A stretch of DNA of 64,000 nt from NCBI GenBank assembly GCA_905221605.1, contig CAJNDS010000213.1, forward strand, positions 86,607 through 150,606. The letters run 5' to 3'. A model generated the notes under the pieces. That model was not told the DNA's origin. It did no database searches and saw nothing but the letters and a program-made list of their open reading frames with translations. This stretch comes from Symbiodinium natans. Its lineage: Eukaryota; Sar; Dinophyceae; Suessiales; Symbiodiniaceae. Shown piece by piece: positions 1-11,375 of the stretch. The translations under genes and the position numbers were made by a program. The stretch's first letter is position 1. The number at the start of each line of letters is the position of its first letter.

Positions 1-578
1 TGTCTCGATGTTCAACAAAAACTTGGATTTCGCCGGAAGGGTGGAGCTCTAAACCCTGAACCCTTAGGCCCAAAAACCGAAAACACGAAGACGGAAGGAA
101 ACCCTACAACAAGGCCAAGACCGCACAAAACCCCAAAACCCCAACAAACCCTAGAACCCCCCTAAACCCTAAACCCTACACCCAAAACCTTCCAAGCCTA
201 AACGTTTGCGGAAGTGAGAAGTTCCATGGGTGGGTTGTGGGCGGGGTATGTAGATCGATGCAGCATGTGCTTCGTTCACACATTCCTTGCGTGAACCTGC
301 ATATGCCAGGAGTCTCCAAAAATGGCATTACAGCTCCTCACATTGGGGAATTTGAGCCAAAAGGAACCCTAAACCCTAAACCCGTCTACATCCAGAACGT
401 GCAAATGCTCCGGGTTTCTGTTCAGCGTTGTGCACGAACACGAGCCTATTCCAGCAATCTTGTTTTTACAATTCCATGTCGTTCAGTTATTTATAGCGCT
501 TAGGATTTGGTGTTTGGGGCTTAGGGTTTTGGAACACACCAAGCACGACTTCTTAAACCTAAGCTCTATAAACCATAA

Positions 579-650
579 ACCCTAAACCCTAAACCCTAGA
601 CCCTAGACCCTAGACCCTAGACCCTAAACCCTAAACCCTAAACCCTAAAC
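579..650. repeat. CCCTAAA array with CCCTAGA variants
   Basis: About ten heptamers in CCCTAAA orientation with an internal block of four CCCTAGA variants. The left edge of the exon island at 651-735 abuts it directly. Confidence 0.95.
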
Positions 651-735
651 TGCAAAGGTTGCCCGCTCAGCTCCTCGTCCGTAGGCTCCGAGTTGAAGCT
701 CTCCGCGAGGCCCAAGGTCTTCAGGGCCATGCTGC
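651..735 (-). CDS. Probable internal exon, unassigned protein
   Basis: GC-rich island of 85 nt between a CCCTAAA array on the left and a TTTAGGG array from 781. On the minus strand it follows a CCCAG acceptor and ends at a donor of the form A|GTTTAG made by the repeat itself. The open frame reads SMALKTLGLAESF..EPTDEELSG with strongly GC-biased third positions. The plus strand is also open but with weaker codon bias, so strand is inferred from bias and from the minus-strand neighbours. No family recognised. Confidence 0.4.
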
Positions 736-780
736 CTGGGCTCAGTACATCATACGGTGGGTGAACATAGGGTATATATA

Positions 781-955
781 TAGGGTTTAGGGTTTAGGGT
801 TTAGGGTTTAGTTTAGGGTTTAGGGTTTAGTGTTTAGGATTTAGGGGTTAGGGTTTAGCTCTTGGGGCGGTGAGAAGCCGAGGTTCAGTGCTTTAGAAAG
901 GGTTTAGGGTTTAGGGTTTAGGGGTTTGGGGTTTTAGGGTTTGAGGGTTTAAGTT
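781..955. repeat. TTTAGGG array, degenerate
   Basis: Two short TTTAGGG runs (about 781-858 and 900-955) interrupted by about 40 nt. It follows the exon island at 651-735 on the plus strand. Confidence 0.9.
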
Positions 956-1154
956 TCAGGGTTTAGGAGTCAGGGTTCCTGGAGGCAGGGGGGTTCAAGG
1001 TCAGGTTTGGAGTTTGAATACCCACGGCCGGGGGCCGGGGTCCACACCCAAGTACCCATGCATAGTGAAGGCGATCCCCCCCCCCTTATGCCATGGCGGC
1101 CATGGGTGCCAGATGTTGGGGTTTAGGGTTTAGGGTTTGGGGTTTGGGGTTTAG

Positions 1155-1330
1155 GGTTTATCCGCCGACCCTCCCCCCCCACCCCCGCACCCCCCCCCCA
1201 CCCCCCCCCCACCTCCCCCCCCCACCCCCGCCACCCCCCCCCCACCCGCCCCCACCACCCCCCGCCCTGCCCCCCCCACACCCCCCCAGCCCCCTCCCCC
1301 CCCCCCCACCCCCACCCACCTGTCTTTTTG
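1155..1330. repeat. Poly-C / CCCCCA low-complexity tract
   Basis: Almost pure C with scattered A and G for about 175 nt, a homopyrimidine tract able to form i-motif on one strand and G-quadruplex on the other. The proline-rich open frame across it (1093-1569) is a composition artefact. Confidence 0.9.
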
Positions 1331-1794
1331 GCTTGATGAGCTTGTCCTGGTGCTACCCCCTACCCCCCCCCAAACGTTTCACAGAACTCTGCCGAGCAGG
1401 CTGGGATGATCTTCGAACCATGCGAGCGTGTTTAGACCTCTCAACTATGCTCCAGCGGGGTCAACACCTTGAGCCGGAGGCTCTTAAATATAGAGCGGAG
1501 GAAAGAGTCGGGAGTCATCGGCCTGTTTCATTTGCTGCTGCTTCCTTGCGGCTGTTACAGGTAAACTAGGTTGGCCGCGTACCCGGAAACCCTAAACCCT
1601 AACCCCCCCCCCCCCCAAAAAAAAATGTTCCTAAACCTAGTAAACCCCCGACACCTACATGGTCTCATAAATGCCTGATAAGGGGACCCCTAAATACCCC
1701 TTATATTACCCAAAAAACCCAAGACGCCATACTTCAGAACCCTTTTGAAGGAGGCAAAGGAGGGCCCATAGAACTACCCTTCGAATTAAACAAG

Positions 1795-1908
1795 CCTAAA
1801 CCCTAAACCCTAAACCCTAAACCCTAAACCCTAAACCCTAAACCCTAAACCCTAAACCCTAAACCCTAAACCCTAAACCCTAAACCCTAAAACCCTAAAA
1901 CCCTAAAC
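1795..1908. repeat. CCCTAAA array
   Basis: About 16 nearly perfect heptamers, with two CCCTAAAA variants near the right end. Confidence 0.97.
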
Positions 1909-1944
1909 CTACCCTAACAGGCTCAAACACCCCCTTAGACACAC

Positions 1945-2030
1945 CAGCTCTCGGATCGAGCCACGATCCCGAATCGCTGCGCTTCGCTGCACTGCAAGGC
2001 ATCGTTGGCTTCGGGGATGAGACAGATGTC
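1945..2030 (-). CDS. Probable internal exon, unassigned protein
   Basis: Island between CCCTAAA (to 1908) and TTTAGGG (from about 2056). The minus frame runs from a GCGAAG acceptor to a TG|GTGTGT donor and reads DICLIPEANDALQCSEAQRF with high GC3. An alternative plus-strand exon (reading DPESLRFAALQGIVGFGDE, donor A|GTAGGT) is equally open, so strand is not certain. No family recognised. Confidence 0.35.
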
Positions 2031-2077
2031 CTTCGCAGTAGGTTCGGGGTTCAGGGTTTAGGGTTTAGGGTTTAAGA

Positions 2078-2180
2078 CTACTTGGAGGTTCATGGGTACT
2101 TAGACTAGGGATATAAGTATGGTAACTAAGAGTAGAACCTTATTTGAGGTACTTATATATCCCTGCTTGCAACTAACTCC
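2078..2180. repeat. Family A short inverted-repeat element, partial
   Basis: Begins with the family A terminus ACTTGGAGGTTCATGGGTAC, followed by the usual AT-rich core with GATATAAGTA. The matching right terminus is not recognisable. Confidence 0.6.
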
Positions 2181-2815
2181 TAGCGTTGTTTTGGGTGCAG
2201 GGCCAGTTTTGCGTTGGCCGGAGGACGAAGGCAACACCTCAAACCCTTAAACCCGCAACCTCTAGCGGATCATGGCACGGCTTCGGAGCAGAAGGAAGTC
2301 CGCAGACTGCCCGGCAGATTTTGTCTTTCAAAGGTTAATTGACTCCTATGAGCTTCGTATTGCGTCTCAAGCCTAACCCTAAACCCTAAACCCTAAACCC
2401 TAAACCCCTGGACCCTACTAAACCCTAAGCCCCAAACCCTAAACCCTAAAACAACAGACCCTGGAACCCTCCATCCCTGAAGCCTAAAGCCCCCTTGGCC
2501 AGAGCTGTCAAGCTGAGCGCTCATTCCCGACTCCCGCACCTAGAATACCCTGTCTTCAGCTCAGGGCTATTGTTTAAAACAATGTACAGGAACCTAAGCG
2601 CGAAACCCTAAACCCTAAACCCCTTTAACCCACCTCATGGGATTGCTGCAAGGCTGAACTTAAAACCCGATAGCGATCCTACCGAGGAAACGTTGTGAGA
2701 ACCTAGCACCCTTGTTTGGACTCTAACGGTCCATCTACCTAAATAAGGAGTACTTGGGCCTCCTCCTATGTAGGGACTGTAGAGCCCAAGCATACAACAA
2801 TGAGGTACATGGACC

Positions 2816-3015
2816 CCTACGAGGAGGTTCATTGTACTTAATAATCAAATTATAGCTGTACTTATCACCCACTTATAAGCCCCTTAAGTGCCCTAAAATG
2901 GCTATAAGTACAGTTTTAGGTGCAGTTATCCTAAACCCCAAACCCTAAACCCTATAAGTACAGTTAGAAGTACAGCTATGACTGGCTAATAAGTGCCATG
3001 AACCTCCAAGTACGG
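2816..3015. repeat. Family A element with nested telomere-type insertion
   Basis: Left terminus GAGGAGGTTCATTGTAC, right terminus CATGAACCTCCAAGTAC. The core matches the copy at 46574-46706, but here it is interrupted at 2916-2952 by a CCCTAAA-bearing insert flanked by a 13-nt direct duplication, TATAAGTACAGTT (2903-2915 and 2953-2965). Confidence 0.8.
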
Positions 3016-3048
3016 GGAGGTGATGAATGGCTCGTGCTAATTGGTAAC

Positions 3049-3136
3049 CCTAAACAACCCTAAACCCTAAACCCTAAACTCTAAACCCTAAACCCTAAAC
3101 CCTAAACCCCAAAACCCAAAACCCTAAACCCTAAAC
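3049..3136. repeat. CCCTAAA array
   Basis: About 11 heptamers with several CCCCAAA and CTCTAAA variants. It abuts the exon candidate at 3137-3181. Confidence 0.95.
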
Positions 3137-3181
3137 CGTGCAGTCCTGCCAAGACGTAGAGCAGCTGCTCGAAGCCAAAGC
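3137..3181 (-). CDS. Probable short internal exon
   Basis: 45-nt minus-strand exon candidate between an AATCAG acceptor and a G|GTTTAG donor supplied by the adjoining repeat. It reads FGFEQLLYVLAGLH in the GC3-rich frame. No family recognised. A plus-strand reading after TGCAG that stops after about 13 codons is the alternative. Confidence 0.35.
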
Positions 3182-3564
3182 CTGATTATGCGACGGATTT
3201 CATGTTGGGTCGAGGATTTATCTTAGCTGCTGAGTTCATAAGCCCCCCCAAGAAAATGTACACTTTCAGTTCTATAGGGGAGAATAGTATCCCAAAAAGT
3301 GTAGTGTGCGCACTCAGCTACTAAGTTGGGGATGGTTTTGGGGGGTTCAGCGGTGTGCGGGTTTAGGGTTTAGGATGTAGGATGGTTTAGGTTCTAGGGT
3401 TTAGGATGGTCTAGGAGTTCGCACGGTTTAGGGTTTTAGGGGGGTTTAGGGCTTAGGGTTTGGGGCTTGTATACCACGAAGAATCAGGACCACCGAGTTT
3501 TTGAGGGGTAAGGGGGGCGCGGGCTGCTGTAAAGGAACCCTGCGGGCTCAACCCCCTAGTAGCT

Positions 3565-3803
3565 AACCCTAAACCCTAAACCCTAAACCCTAAACCCTAA
3601 ACCCTAAACCCTAAACCCTAAACCCTAAACCCTACCCTAAACCCGTTACACCAACCCCTTACAAGCAGGTGGCACCCCAAGGGTTCATCTTACGTACCTA
3701 CTAAAACCCCAAACTCCTTCCTAACCCGAGGATCCGTTTAGGGTTTAGGGTTTAGGGTTTAGGGTTAAGGGTTTAGGGTTTAGGGTTCAGGGTTTAGGGT
3801 TTA
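3565..3803. repeat. CCCTAAA array (3565-3645) and TTTAGGG array (3736-3803)
   Basis: Two arrays in opposite orientation around a 90-nt island (3646-3735) in which I see no convincing exon. Confidence 0.93.
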
Positions 3804-3998
3804 GGGATGCAAGCACATCTCAAAGCAAGAACCCCCCCCTTTTTTCAAACGTCTCTCACGAACTACAGCTCCACGGGTGGGGATACCGAAGGTTGCGAGG
3901 GGGAGGATACTTTGACGGGATAGGCTTGCAAGGGGGGACTTCGGGTTTCGGGTCTAGGGTTGTGGTTTGGGGTTGCAGTAATCTTGGGCATAGAAGCC

Positions 3999-4065
3999 TA
4001 AACCCTAAACCCTAAACCCTAAACCCTGAACCCTAAACCCTAAACCCTAAACTCTAAACCCTACA
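3999..4065. repeat. CCCTAAA array
   Basis: About nine heptamers with CCCTGAA and CTCTAAA variants, left border of the island at 4076-4190. Confidence 0.93.
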
Positions 4066-4077
4066 CCCTCAAGCTGC

Positions 4078-4165
4078 CTCAAAGCACATTCTCTCCAAAG
4101 ACTTCGTCGGCTGAGCCAAGTGGCACAAAGCCACCGTCAGGGCAATCGCGAGCGCACCGCCGCTC
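4078..4165 (-). CDS. Probable internal exon, unassigned protein
   Basis: Island between CCCTAAA (left) and a GGGCTTAGGG array (right). Two minus frames are open. The one with the better GC3 reads ALAIALTVALCHLAQP, an amphipathic helix-like segment as in helical-repeat proteins. Exact splice sites and frame are not settled. Confidence 0.3.
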
Positions 4166-4189
4166 CTTCACGACAGGCATTTGGGTTGA

Positions 4190-4290
4190 GGGCTTAGGGC
4201 TTAGGGCTTAGGGCTTAGGGCTTAGGGCTTAGGGCTTAGGGCTTAGGGCTTGGGGTTTAGGGCTTAGGGCTTGGGGTTTAGGGTTTAGGG
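4190..4290. repeat. TTTAGGG-type array, mostly GGGCTTA variant
   Basis: Heptamers dominated by the variant GGGCTTA, grading into GGGTTTA. Homogenised variant runs like this point to local amplification. Confidence 0.9.
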
Positions 4291-4605
4291 TGTAGGGTTT
4301 GCTAGAAAAGATGCCCCCTCCAACATAGCCCCGGTTGCGAGAATATCTACAAGGTGTCGCAAGGGGGCGGGGGGCGCCTGGAGGGTGCGAGAAAGTTCTC
4401 AGGTCTGTCGGCCTTAGCATGTTAGTCAAACCAGGCATGAGGGCTTCTGCAGATTCTGCCCACGTTTGGTGGTCCTATTGAAATACGTGGGACCATACAA
4501 GGGGTAGAGGCCAAGGTTTTAGAGGATCTCGCATATAACAGCAGACGGAGGAGCAGAAGCAAGTGGTAGGGAAAGAAGTGCTACATGAAGTGGAAAGGTC
4601 AGCAA

Positions 4606-4726
4606 TACTTGAAGGTTGCTGGGTACTTATATTTGGGGGTATAAGTACCTTCAAATACGGCTACAGTCATGGCGACCCTACTTATGACTTAGAACCCACT
4701 TATAAGCAATGAGCCTCCAAATAGTG
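4606..4726. repeat. Family A element
   Basis: Left terminus TACTTGAAGGTTGCTGGGTAC, right terminus GAGCCTCCAAATAG, AT-rich core with two internal TATAAGTA motifs. About 120 bp. Confidence 0.6.
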
Positions 4727-4839
4727 CTTCGCCCTTCTGCATGCCTTAAAGGATTGGTGCGGATTTGACGCCTGCCAGGATGCTCGCCTTCCCTGCTGCA
4801 ACCCTGCATCCTACACGCACACGTCGTAGATGCTATAGT

Positions 4840-4926
4840 TAGGGTTTAGGGTTTAGGGTTTAGGGTTTAGGGTTTAGGGTTTAGGGTTTAGGGTTTAGGG
4901 TTTAGGGTTTAGGGTTTAGGGTTTAG
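4840..4926. repeat. TTTAGGG array
   Basis: Twelve nearly perfect heptamers. Confidence 0.97.
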
Positions 4927-5047
4927 GCTGGATTGTAAGGGATCCTGAGCCTAAACGAGGTAGTATGGGTACCAGTAAACCCTAAGCCCCAAACCCTGAT
5001 AATAAGGGATCCTAAAACTCAACGAGGTAAGAAGGGTACTGGTAAGC

Positions 5048-5160
5048 CCTAACCCTAAACCCTAAACCCTAAACCCGAAACCCTAAACGCTAAACCCTAA
5101 ACCCTAAACCTAAACCCTAAACCCTACACCCTAACCCTAAACCGTACACCCTACACCCTA
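5048..5160. repeat. CCCTAAA array, degenerate
   Basis: About 15 heptamers with CCCGAAA, CCCTACA and CCTAAA variants. Confidence 0.93.
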
Positions 5161-5464
5161 AATACATCAGACCAGCTCAAGGAGCCGGGTCTTCCGTGAG
5201 GGGAGGAGGAGGCTTGGGAAGCCTCAACGGAGTTTAGGGTTCAGGGTTCAGGGTTCAGGGTTTAGATTTTAGGTTTTAGTGAGCGGGTTTTCTCAAATTT
5301 GGGTACCCCCGTTTATAGGGCGCAGGGTTTAGGGCTTAGGGTTTAGGATTTAGGGTTTAGGCCTGCAGGGTTTAGGAATATTTCAACAAGGTGTCCTCAA
5401 GGTTGCACAAAATAGACTGTGAGAATTGGGGCACAACGGTGAAAGGGAAACATCTACTGCGGGG

Positions 5465-5668
5465 GTTTGGGGTTTAGTTTGGGGTTTAGGGTTTAGGGTT
5501 TAGGGTTTAGGGTTTAGGGTTTAGGGTTTAGGGTTTAGGGTTTAGGGTTTAGGGTTTAGGGTTTAGTGTTTATGGTTTAGGGTTTAGGGTTTAGGGTTTA
5601 GGGTTTAGGGTTTAGGGTTTAGGGTTTAGGGTTTAGGGTTTAGGGTTTAGGGTTTAGGGTTTAGGGTT
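5465..5668. repeat. Long TTTAGGG array
   Basis: About 29 heptamers, nearly perfect, with TTTAGTG and TTTATGG single variants. One of the longest pure runs in the window. Confidence 0.97.
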
Positions 5669-5744
5669 AGAAGTTTGGGCTTTAGGGTCGCTGCGATGAT
5701 CAGGTAACCCCAGATAGTGGCAAAAGGAAGGCAAGGCTGCGGGT

Positions 5745-5870
5745 AGCCCTAAACCCTAAACCCTAAACCCTGAACCCTAAACCCTAAACCCTAAACCCTA
5801 AACCCTAAACCCTAAACCCTAAACCCTAAACCCTAAACCCTAAACCCTAACCCTAAACCCTAAACCCTAA
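5745..5870. repeat. CCCTAAA array
   Basis: About 18 heptamers. Together with 5465-5668 it forms a large inverted pair with only about 75 nt between the arms. Confidence 0.97.
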
Positions 5871-6323
5871 AATTCCCAATCCCTGCTTGAAGGCTCTTGG
5901 GTACTTGAAAGTAGGTTTTCAGGACCCTCAAACCATATTCCCTGCACCCTAAACCCACATTTGTGAGTCAGAAGCTGTTTTAAAAGATAGGGGGCCTTAA
6001 GCTCAAGAGTTCCGGTGTTTCGTTTAGGATGGCCCTTAATACCCCCGAAAGAGTATTCCCGAAAAAGATCCCGAGGGGCCTACCTAGTTCTGAGGGAAGG
6101 GGGGGCGGGGGGGGAGGGGTTGGGCTTTGGCGACTCCTGGCCCTCACCATGGCAAGTTGAGTCCACAGCTGGATGCTTTCTGGAACTCCAAGGGGCGGAT
6201 GCTTCAAACCGGGGGGTGTATGCAAACCTCCTACTCAGACTCTGAAAGTAGGGAAGAAAGCCCCCGCCTGACATTGTCCACTGAAAGAATCACACAGCTC
6301 GTCAAGTCAACTCAAGGCTGCTC

Positions 6324-6555
6324 CCTAAACCCTAAACCCTAAACCCTAAACCCTAAACCCTAAACCCTAAACCCTAAACCCTAAACCCTAAACCGTGCTC
6401 CCTTCGGTGGCTGGGGGTGGCTGGGAGTGCTAAGAGCAGTGTCATGCCTGATCGTCTCATTCCTTGAGCCCGGCTGCGGGCGCGCATCGCGAGCGTCTCG
6501 AGATAAACCCTAAACCCTAAACCCTAAACCCTAAACCCTAAACCCTAAACCCTAC
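6324..6555. repeat. Two CCCTAAA arrays in the same orientation
   Basis: Arrays at 6324-6394 and 6505-6555 flank a 110-nt GC-rich island. This is an exception to the usual CCCTAAA-island-TTTAGGG order. No convincing exon in the island. Confidence 0.93.
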
Positions 6556-6949
6556 ACTCTATTCTGAACAGATACGAGGGTTTTTTATGGTAGCATATAC
6601 AAGATGCTGCATTACTTTAATCACAGGTGCTATACTGTAACCATGATCTACGAACTGATGACGGTTGTTCACGACATCTCGGTCTAGAGTGGAGAGTCGA
6701 GAGCTCCAGAGGGTGGAGGGCCCTCTTGTGATTCAGCCGTTCAGTTTGTTTAGGGCTATTTAGAATTTAGGGCTATTTAGAACTTAGGACTATTTAAAAC
6801 TTAGGGTTATTTAGAGCTTATGGTTATTTAGAGTTAGGGTTTGGGAGGTTAATGTCGTACGTAGGCTTGGTGGGCCCGCAGAGCCACAGCTCTCAAGCCC
6901 TCAGCCCTAAGCCCGAAACCCTAAATCCTGAGCACTAAACCCTAAACCC

Positions 6950-7065
6950 GAAACCCTAAACCCTGAACCGTAAACCTAAACCCTAAACCCTAAACCCTAA
7001 ACCCTAAACCCTAAACCCTAAACCCTAAACCCTAAACCCTAAACCCTAAACCCTAAACCCCCCAA
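6950..7065. repeat. CCCTAAA array
   Basis: About 16 heptamers, nearly pure after 6967. Left border of the exon candidate at 7078-7168. Confidence 0.96.
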
Positions 7066-7077
7066 AAAACCCTCAAC

Positions 7078-7168
7078 CAGAAGTTGCCTTCGAGGCAGTC
7101 CGCCGACATGGGCCCTGCCAGGCCGGCAGTCGCCGCAAGAGGTCTGCTGGGCAGACCTCCGGAGCGCT
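7078..7168. CDS. Probable exon island, strand uncertain
   Basis: GC-rich island between CCCTAAA (to 7065) and TTTAGGG (from 7188). The minus strand offers TTCCAG acceptor, TCTG|GTTGAG donor and an open frame containing LPSRPLAATAGLAGPMSADC. The plus strand also has open frames, for example VAFEAVRRHGPCQAGS. Neighbours favour minus. Confidence 0.3.
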
Positions 7169-8108
7169 GGAAGGTTCATGATAAGAGGGTTTAGGGTTTA
7201 GGGTTTAGGGTTTAGGGTGTAGGGTTTAGGGTTTAGGATTTAAGTACCCTTAAAAATGTAAAATGTTGCCCAACTATGACAAAGTAAATCTTTGTAAGGA
7301 AAATGGTTTTAGCTTTTTAGGGCTCTGAAGCAGATAGGTGGCTCGATCTCTTGACACCAAAACCGGACCAAAAAACCAGGCCCCACTTGCAGATGCACCA
7401 AGGGTTTAGGGTTTAGGGTTTAGGGTTTAGGGTCAGGTCTCTAGTTTGTGGTCACTTCTGCCAAGGCACCTTTGGCAAAGAAGGTGTCCGAATGCTTAGG
7501 GTCCCTATGCAGCTCCACGCATCTTTTGCTAGTGCACGTCAAGGGCTCCGGTTTCGAGAGCTGACGTGTCATATTCGCTTTGCATAGACATTTATGCCCT
7601 AATTTAGCCGCTAAATCCCACACCCGCAAGCCCGACAAAACAACCGTAAGCCCCGTAAACCCCGTAAACCCCTCAAGCCCTATTTTCCCCTATAAACCTC
7701 TGAACTAAGCCCCCCCCTAAACCCTTAGGAAACCCTTAAAACCCTACACCCTTGAACCCCTACAAACCCTAGAAACCCGAAAAGTCCTACAAACCCCTAT
7801 AAACCCTCTACACCCTCTAAACCCCATAAACCCCTCCACACCCCTCCGAATCCCTCGAAACCCCTCTACACCCCTCTAAGCCCTCGTCGGCAGCCTCCAC
7901 AGCGCAACTCCCCCATGACCGGGCCGTGAACCTTGTAACGACCACCAGGATCATTCGAACGGGCTTGCAAGTCTGTGGTTGAGGGTTTAGGGCCTTTAGG
8001 GTTTAGGGCCTTGAGCGTTTAGGGCCTTTAGGGTTTAGGTCTTTTGAGTTTAGGGTTTTAGGAGTTTTAGGGCTGAGGGTTGAAGGCTGAAGCGTCATTG
8101 TCATTGGG

Positions 8109-8211
8109 CCTGCTTCTTACGGACATAGGGTTCACGTTGTTGCTCCTTCATGGTTAGGGTTCGGGGCTCCTTGCCGAGGATCTCGAGCAGGTCGGGCTTT
8201 GGGGTTTCCTG
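8109..8211 (-). CDS. Probable terminal exon with stop codon
   Basis: After a GTTACAG acceptor the minus frame runs 35 codons, starting ETPKPDLLEILGKEPRT and ending KKQAQ with TGA at about 8109. Codon usage is GC3-rich and the acidic and lysine-rich composition is protein-like. If the TGA is real, this marks the 3' end of a gene, probably the PPR series to its right. A GTAAGA donor inside (after TATGTCC) is a competing reading. No family recognised. Confidence 0.4.
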
Positions 8212-8329
8212 TAACGCCACGACTAGTTAAACCCTCCTTTAACCCTAGCTCCTCTGTTACACGAAGCGCCAGTGCACCCCATTCAAGATGCCACTTGGAA
8301 TTTGCACACCGCAAGACTAAATCTCTAAC

Positions 8330-9970
8330 AGTTAAAATGAATGTTGAACGCTAAATCCTCCCAATAAAGCGCTCAACCCTGGACCAGAGCGTTGATGGGC
8401 AAGGATGTACGTACTTGCAACGGGTCATGGCAAACAAGGGTCGATGTTCTTGAGAACGGCAAGGTTATAGTTGTTGCTCACTGCACAAGGTGCACCGGAG
8501 CACTGATGCCTCTCCACACCTATTGGGCTTTCACGGCTTGCAGGGACTGGGCAAAGCGTTTATACGGGTTTTTTTCAGGCCTCAAATGCACAAGCCAACC
8601 TCCTCTTGGGTGCACAAGTGTGTGAGTTCAGCCGAAATCATGTTCCTAGACTCCAGAAGCCCTCTAAACCCGAAACCCTGCGCAACCAGGTTCCCGGGCT
8701 CGCTGTTTGAAGGCCCGGTCAAACCCACCTGTCCAGCCACCTCAGCAAGCTTAAGCTAGACGTAGGGTTTAGTATCTTGACGGGTAAGTTCTTGATCATC
8801 AACGGGCTTTTGGACATCACGCGCATTCTCTCGGCCGCTTCGTTCACTGTGTTTTTTTGTGATTTTGTATCCTTAGTACTCACATGAACTCCTCTGCACA
8901 TTTAAAAACAGCACTTTGAATAGAGTATTAGATTCAGGAGCAGTTACAAGTGAATCAATAATCCTGAAGATAACATAACCATTGTGGCCCTTAAGGGTGC
9001 ATCTGTACTTATCTTATCTTCTGTTCCTGTCACCCATTATCAAGAGAGCAAACTAGAGTGTGGATTACCTGGCCTTGAGGAACAATTGTAAGGATACTAA
9101 GACTGCTGTTTGCAGGAGCGGTAAATGCCTTCATCATTCTCTTTAAACTGCGAACTAAGGTCTCTCTGCCACATTTGCGTGGGTTAAAGTGGCCACATGC
9201 TTTATACCTTCACCATTCAACATTCAAACAATCCTGAAATTTGTTTTTTAGATTTGAGTGAACCCTCGTCGTCGGAGTATATATGACCAAAGCAAAACAA
9301 CCTAGGACATTGTCCTAGGTTTTTCTGGCTTTCCCACGGCCCTGAAAAGCATGTGGAGGCAAAAATCTACGACAATGCCAGGGCAAATAAAAGCAGTCAC
9401 CGTAGGGTTTTGCTGCCGCTCCCCAACCCCAATATCAGCCCAAGTAGAAAGTTTTTTCTGAGACCCTCGCCCAACAACGAGATTTCTTCTTCCGACTTCT
9501 GCGATTAAGAAATTTCTGACCCTCGCTTCCAAAAGCCGATTTCTTACCATAAACCTCAGCCGTACTTCTAACCCGACTTTGTCGTATTTAGAGGATGTAG
9601 GTTGTAGTGCTTAGGGTTTGGCATCTAGGTTTAGGGTTTAAGGTTTAGGGTCTAGGGTCTAGGCTCTAGGGGGGATTACTTGGCTTGCAGAGGCTCTAGA
9701 GATCATAGTCCTGACGTAAAAGCCCTAAAGCCTGTAACCTAAACCTTCTTATCACAGAAGTCTTTGTGAAACCTCCCCCCTAACCCGAAGGCCTAAACCT
9801 TGAACCCAAAACCCTAAACCCAGAACTCTAAACCTAAAGCCCTGAACCCTAAACCCTGAACCCTCAACCCTCCTCGAGGCCCCGACAATCCCTCGCCCTT
9901 AGCAGACCGGCCAGCGCCCCGACAAGCACCCAGGGCTCCTACTCTCATGGACTCGGTTTGCTTTTCTGAA
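8330..9970. other. Intron or intergenic stretch, no gene seen
   Basis: Mostly non-repetitive AT-richer sequence with only short TTTAGGG traces near 9615-9670 and degenerate CCCTAAA near 9780-9870. Short open frames on both strands (for example 9302-9550 minus) lack codon bias and known motifs. Confidence 0.5.
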
Positions 9971-10370
9971 GGGTGTTAGGGTTTAGGGTTTAGGATTTCG
10001 GACTCGCCCAGCTTCTTCTGAGGCTTTGAGGGTGTAGGGGCGCGCAGGTTTAGGGTTGAGGGTTTGGGGGTTTGGGGGGGGTTGGGGTTTGGTTTTTGGG
10101 GGGTTTGTGGCTTTGGGGCTTTGGTGGGGTTTTGGGGTTTTGGGTTTTGGCGTTGTGGGGTCGTTTTGGTCTCTGGCGCAGGGGCTCCCAAGCAATGTCC
10201 TTGATAGCATCTCTTCAAAATAGGGGCACAGGGCGATTGCATAAAAATAGTGGGACAGGGGTGCTCGTCATACGGGCAGAAGAGAATGCCTTGCTCTGTG
10301 AACCCTCTTTGAACCATCCTGCAAGAGCGTTTTGACGATTCTCTCACAGAATTCCTAAGGAAACAAGACC

Positions 10371-10448
10371 CCTAAACCCTAAACCCTAAACCCTAAACCC
10401 TAAACCCTAAACCCTAAACCCTAAACCCTAAACCCTAAACCCTAAACC
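10371..10448. repeat. CCCTAAA array
   Basis: Eleven near-perfect heptamers, left border of a GC-rich island (10450-10550) followed by TTTAGGG at 10553-10600. The island has open frames on both strands and no assignable exon. Confidence 0.97.
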
Positions 10449-10914
10449 CGAAAAACCGCAAGAGTGAGCCCGGTCCCGGCCACGGAGGAGGCAAGAGAGC
10501 CTCGGAAAGCGTTTAAGGTGCAGGCCTAGCTTAATCATCCTAACCCCGGGTTTTAGGGTTTAGGGTTTAGGGTTTAGGGTTTAGGATTTAGGGTTTAGGG
10601 TTGGAACCCCTAAATCCCATCATCTGCCACAAAAAGTGCTTCCTTTAGTTTCTCCAAGACTCTTGAACTAGATCCTAAACGCCAACTTTCCCAAATTGGC
10701 ACTTCGGGTAATTAGACATAAGATTGGGGACTCTTGAGGGACCTTTCGGTTTAGGTCTCGCCATGTTTCCCCAGAACCCCCAGAACCTTAGACTTTAATC
10801 TTTCCCTAGGCCCTAAACCCCGATAACCCTGCCTGATTTCCCCGAAAGCCCCTAAAACCCGAAAGCCCTACACCCGAAACGCTAGACAACGCATTTGGAG
10901 GCTGACCCAAAGGG

Positions 10915-11375
10915 CTAGACCCTAAACCCTAAAAACTTGACACCCTACACCCTAACACCCAAACACCCCCAACCCTAACACCCCAAACCCTAACACCCTG
11001 CACCCTAAACCCTAAACCCTAAGAGCTAACACCCTAACGCCCTAGAACCTTAACCCTAAACTCAAACACCCTAAACCCTAAACTCTAAACCATAACCCCG
11101 AACCCTGAACTCAAGCACCCTAAACCCCAAACCCTAAAACCCCAAACCCTAAACCCCAAAACCCCAAACCCTAAACCTCAAACCCTAAACCCTGACACCC
11201 CAAACCCTAAACCCAAAACCGCAAACATGATAAACCCCAAGCCCAAAACCCCGAACCTCAAACCCTAAACCCTAAACCCCAAACCCTAAACCCTAAACTC
11301 CAAACCCTAAACCCTAAGCCCCAAACCGCTAAACCCCAGGCCCTAAACCCCAAACCCTAAACCCGAAACCCTAAG
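10915..11375. repeat. Long degenerate CCCTAAA-derived tract
   Basis: About 460 nt of decayed repeats with frequent CCCCAAA, ACACCCTA and CCCTGAA units. It looks like an old array worn down by substitution and indels, unlike the near-perfect arrays elsewhere. Confidence 0.85.

Noticed and set aside
1093-1569. 158-codon proline-rich ORF
   Set aside because: The first half is the C-rich tract. The second half has a possible plus exon (TTTCACAG|AACTCTG ... TTACAG|GTAAAC at about 1384-1560) but lacks codon bias and is against the strand trend.
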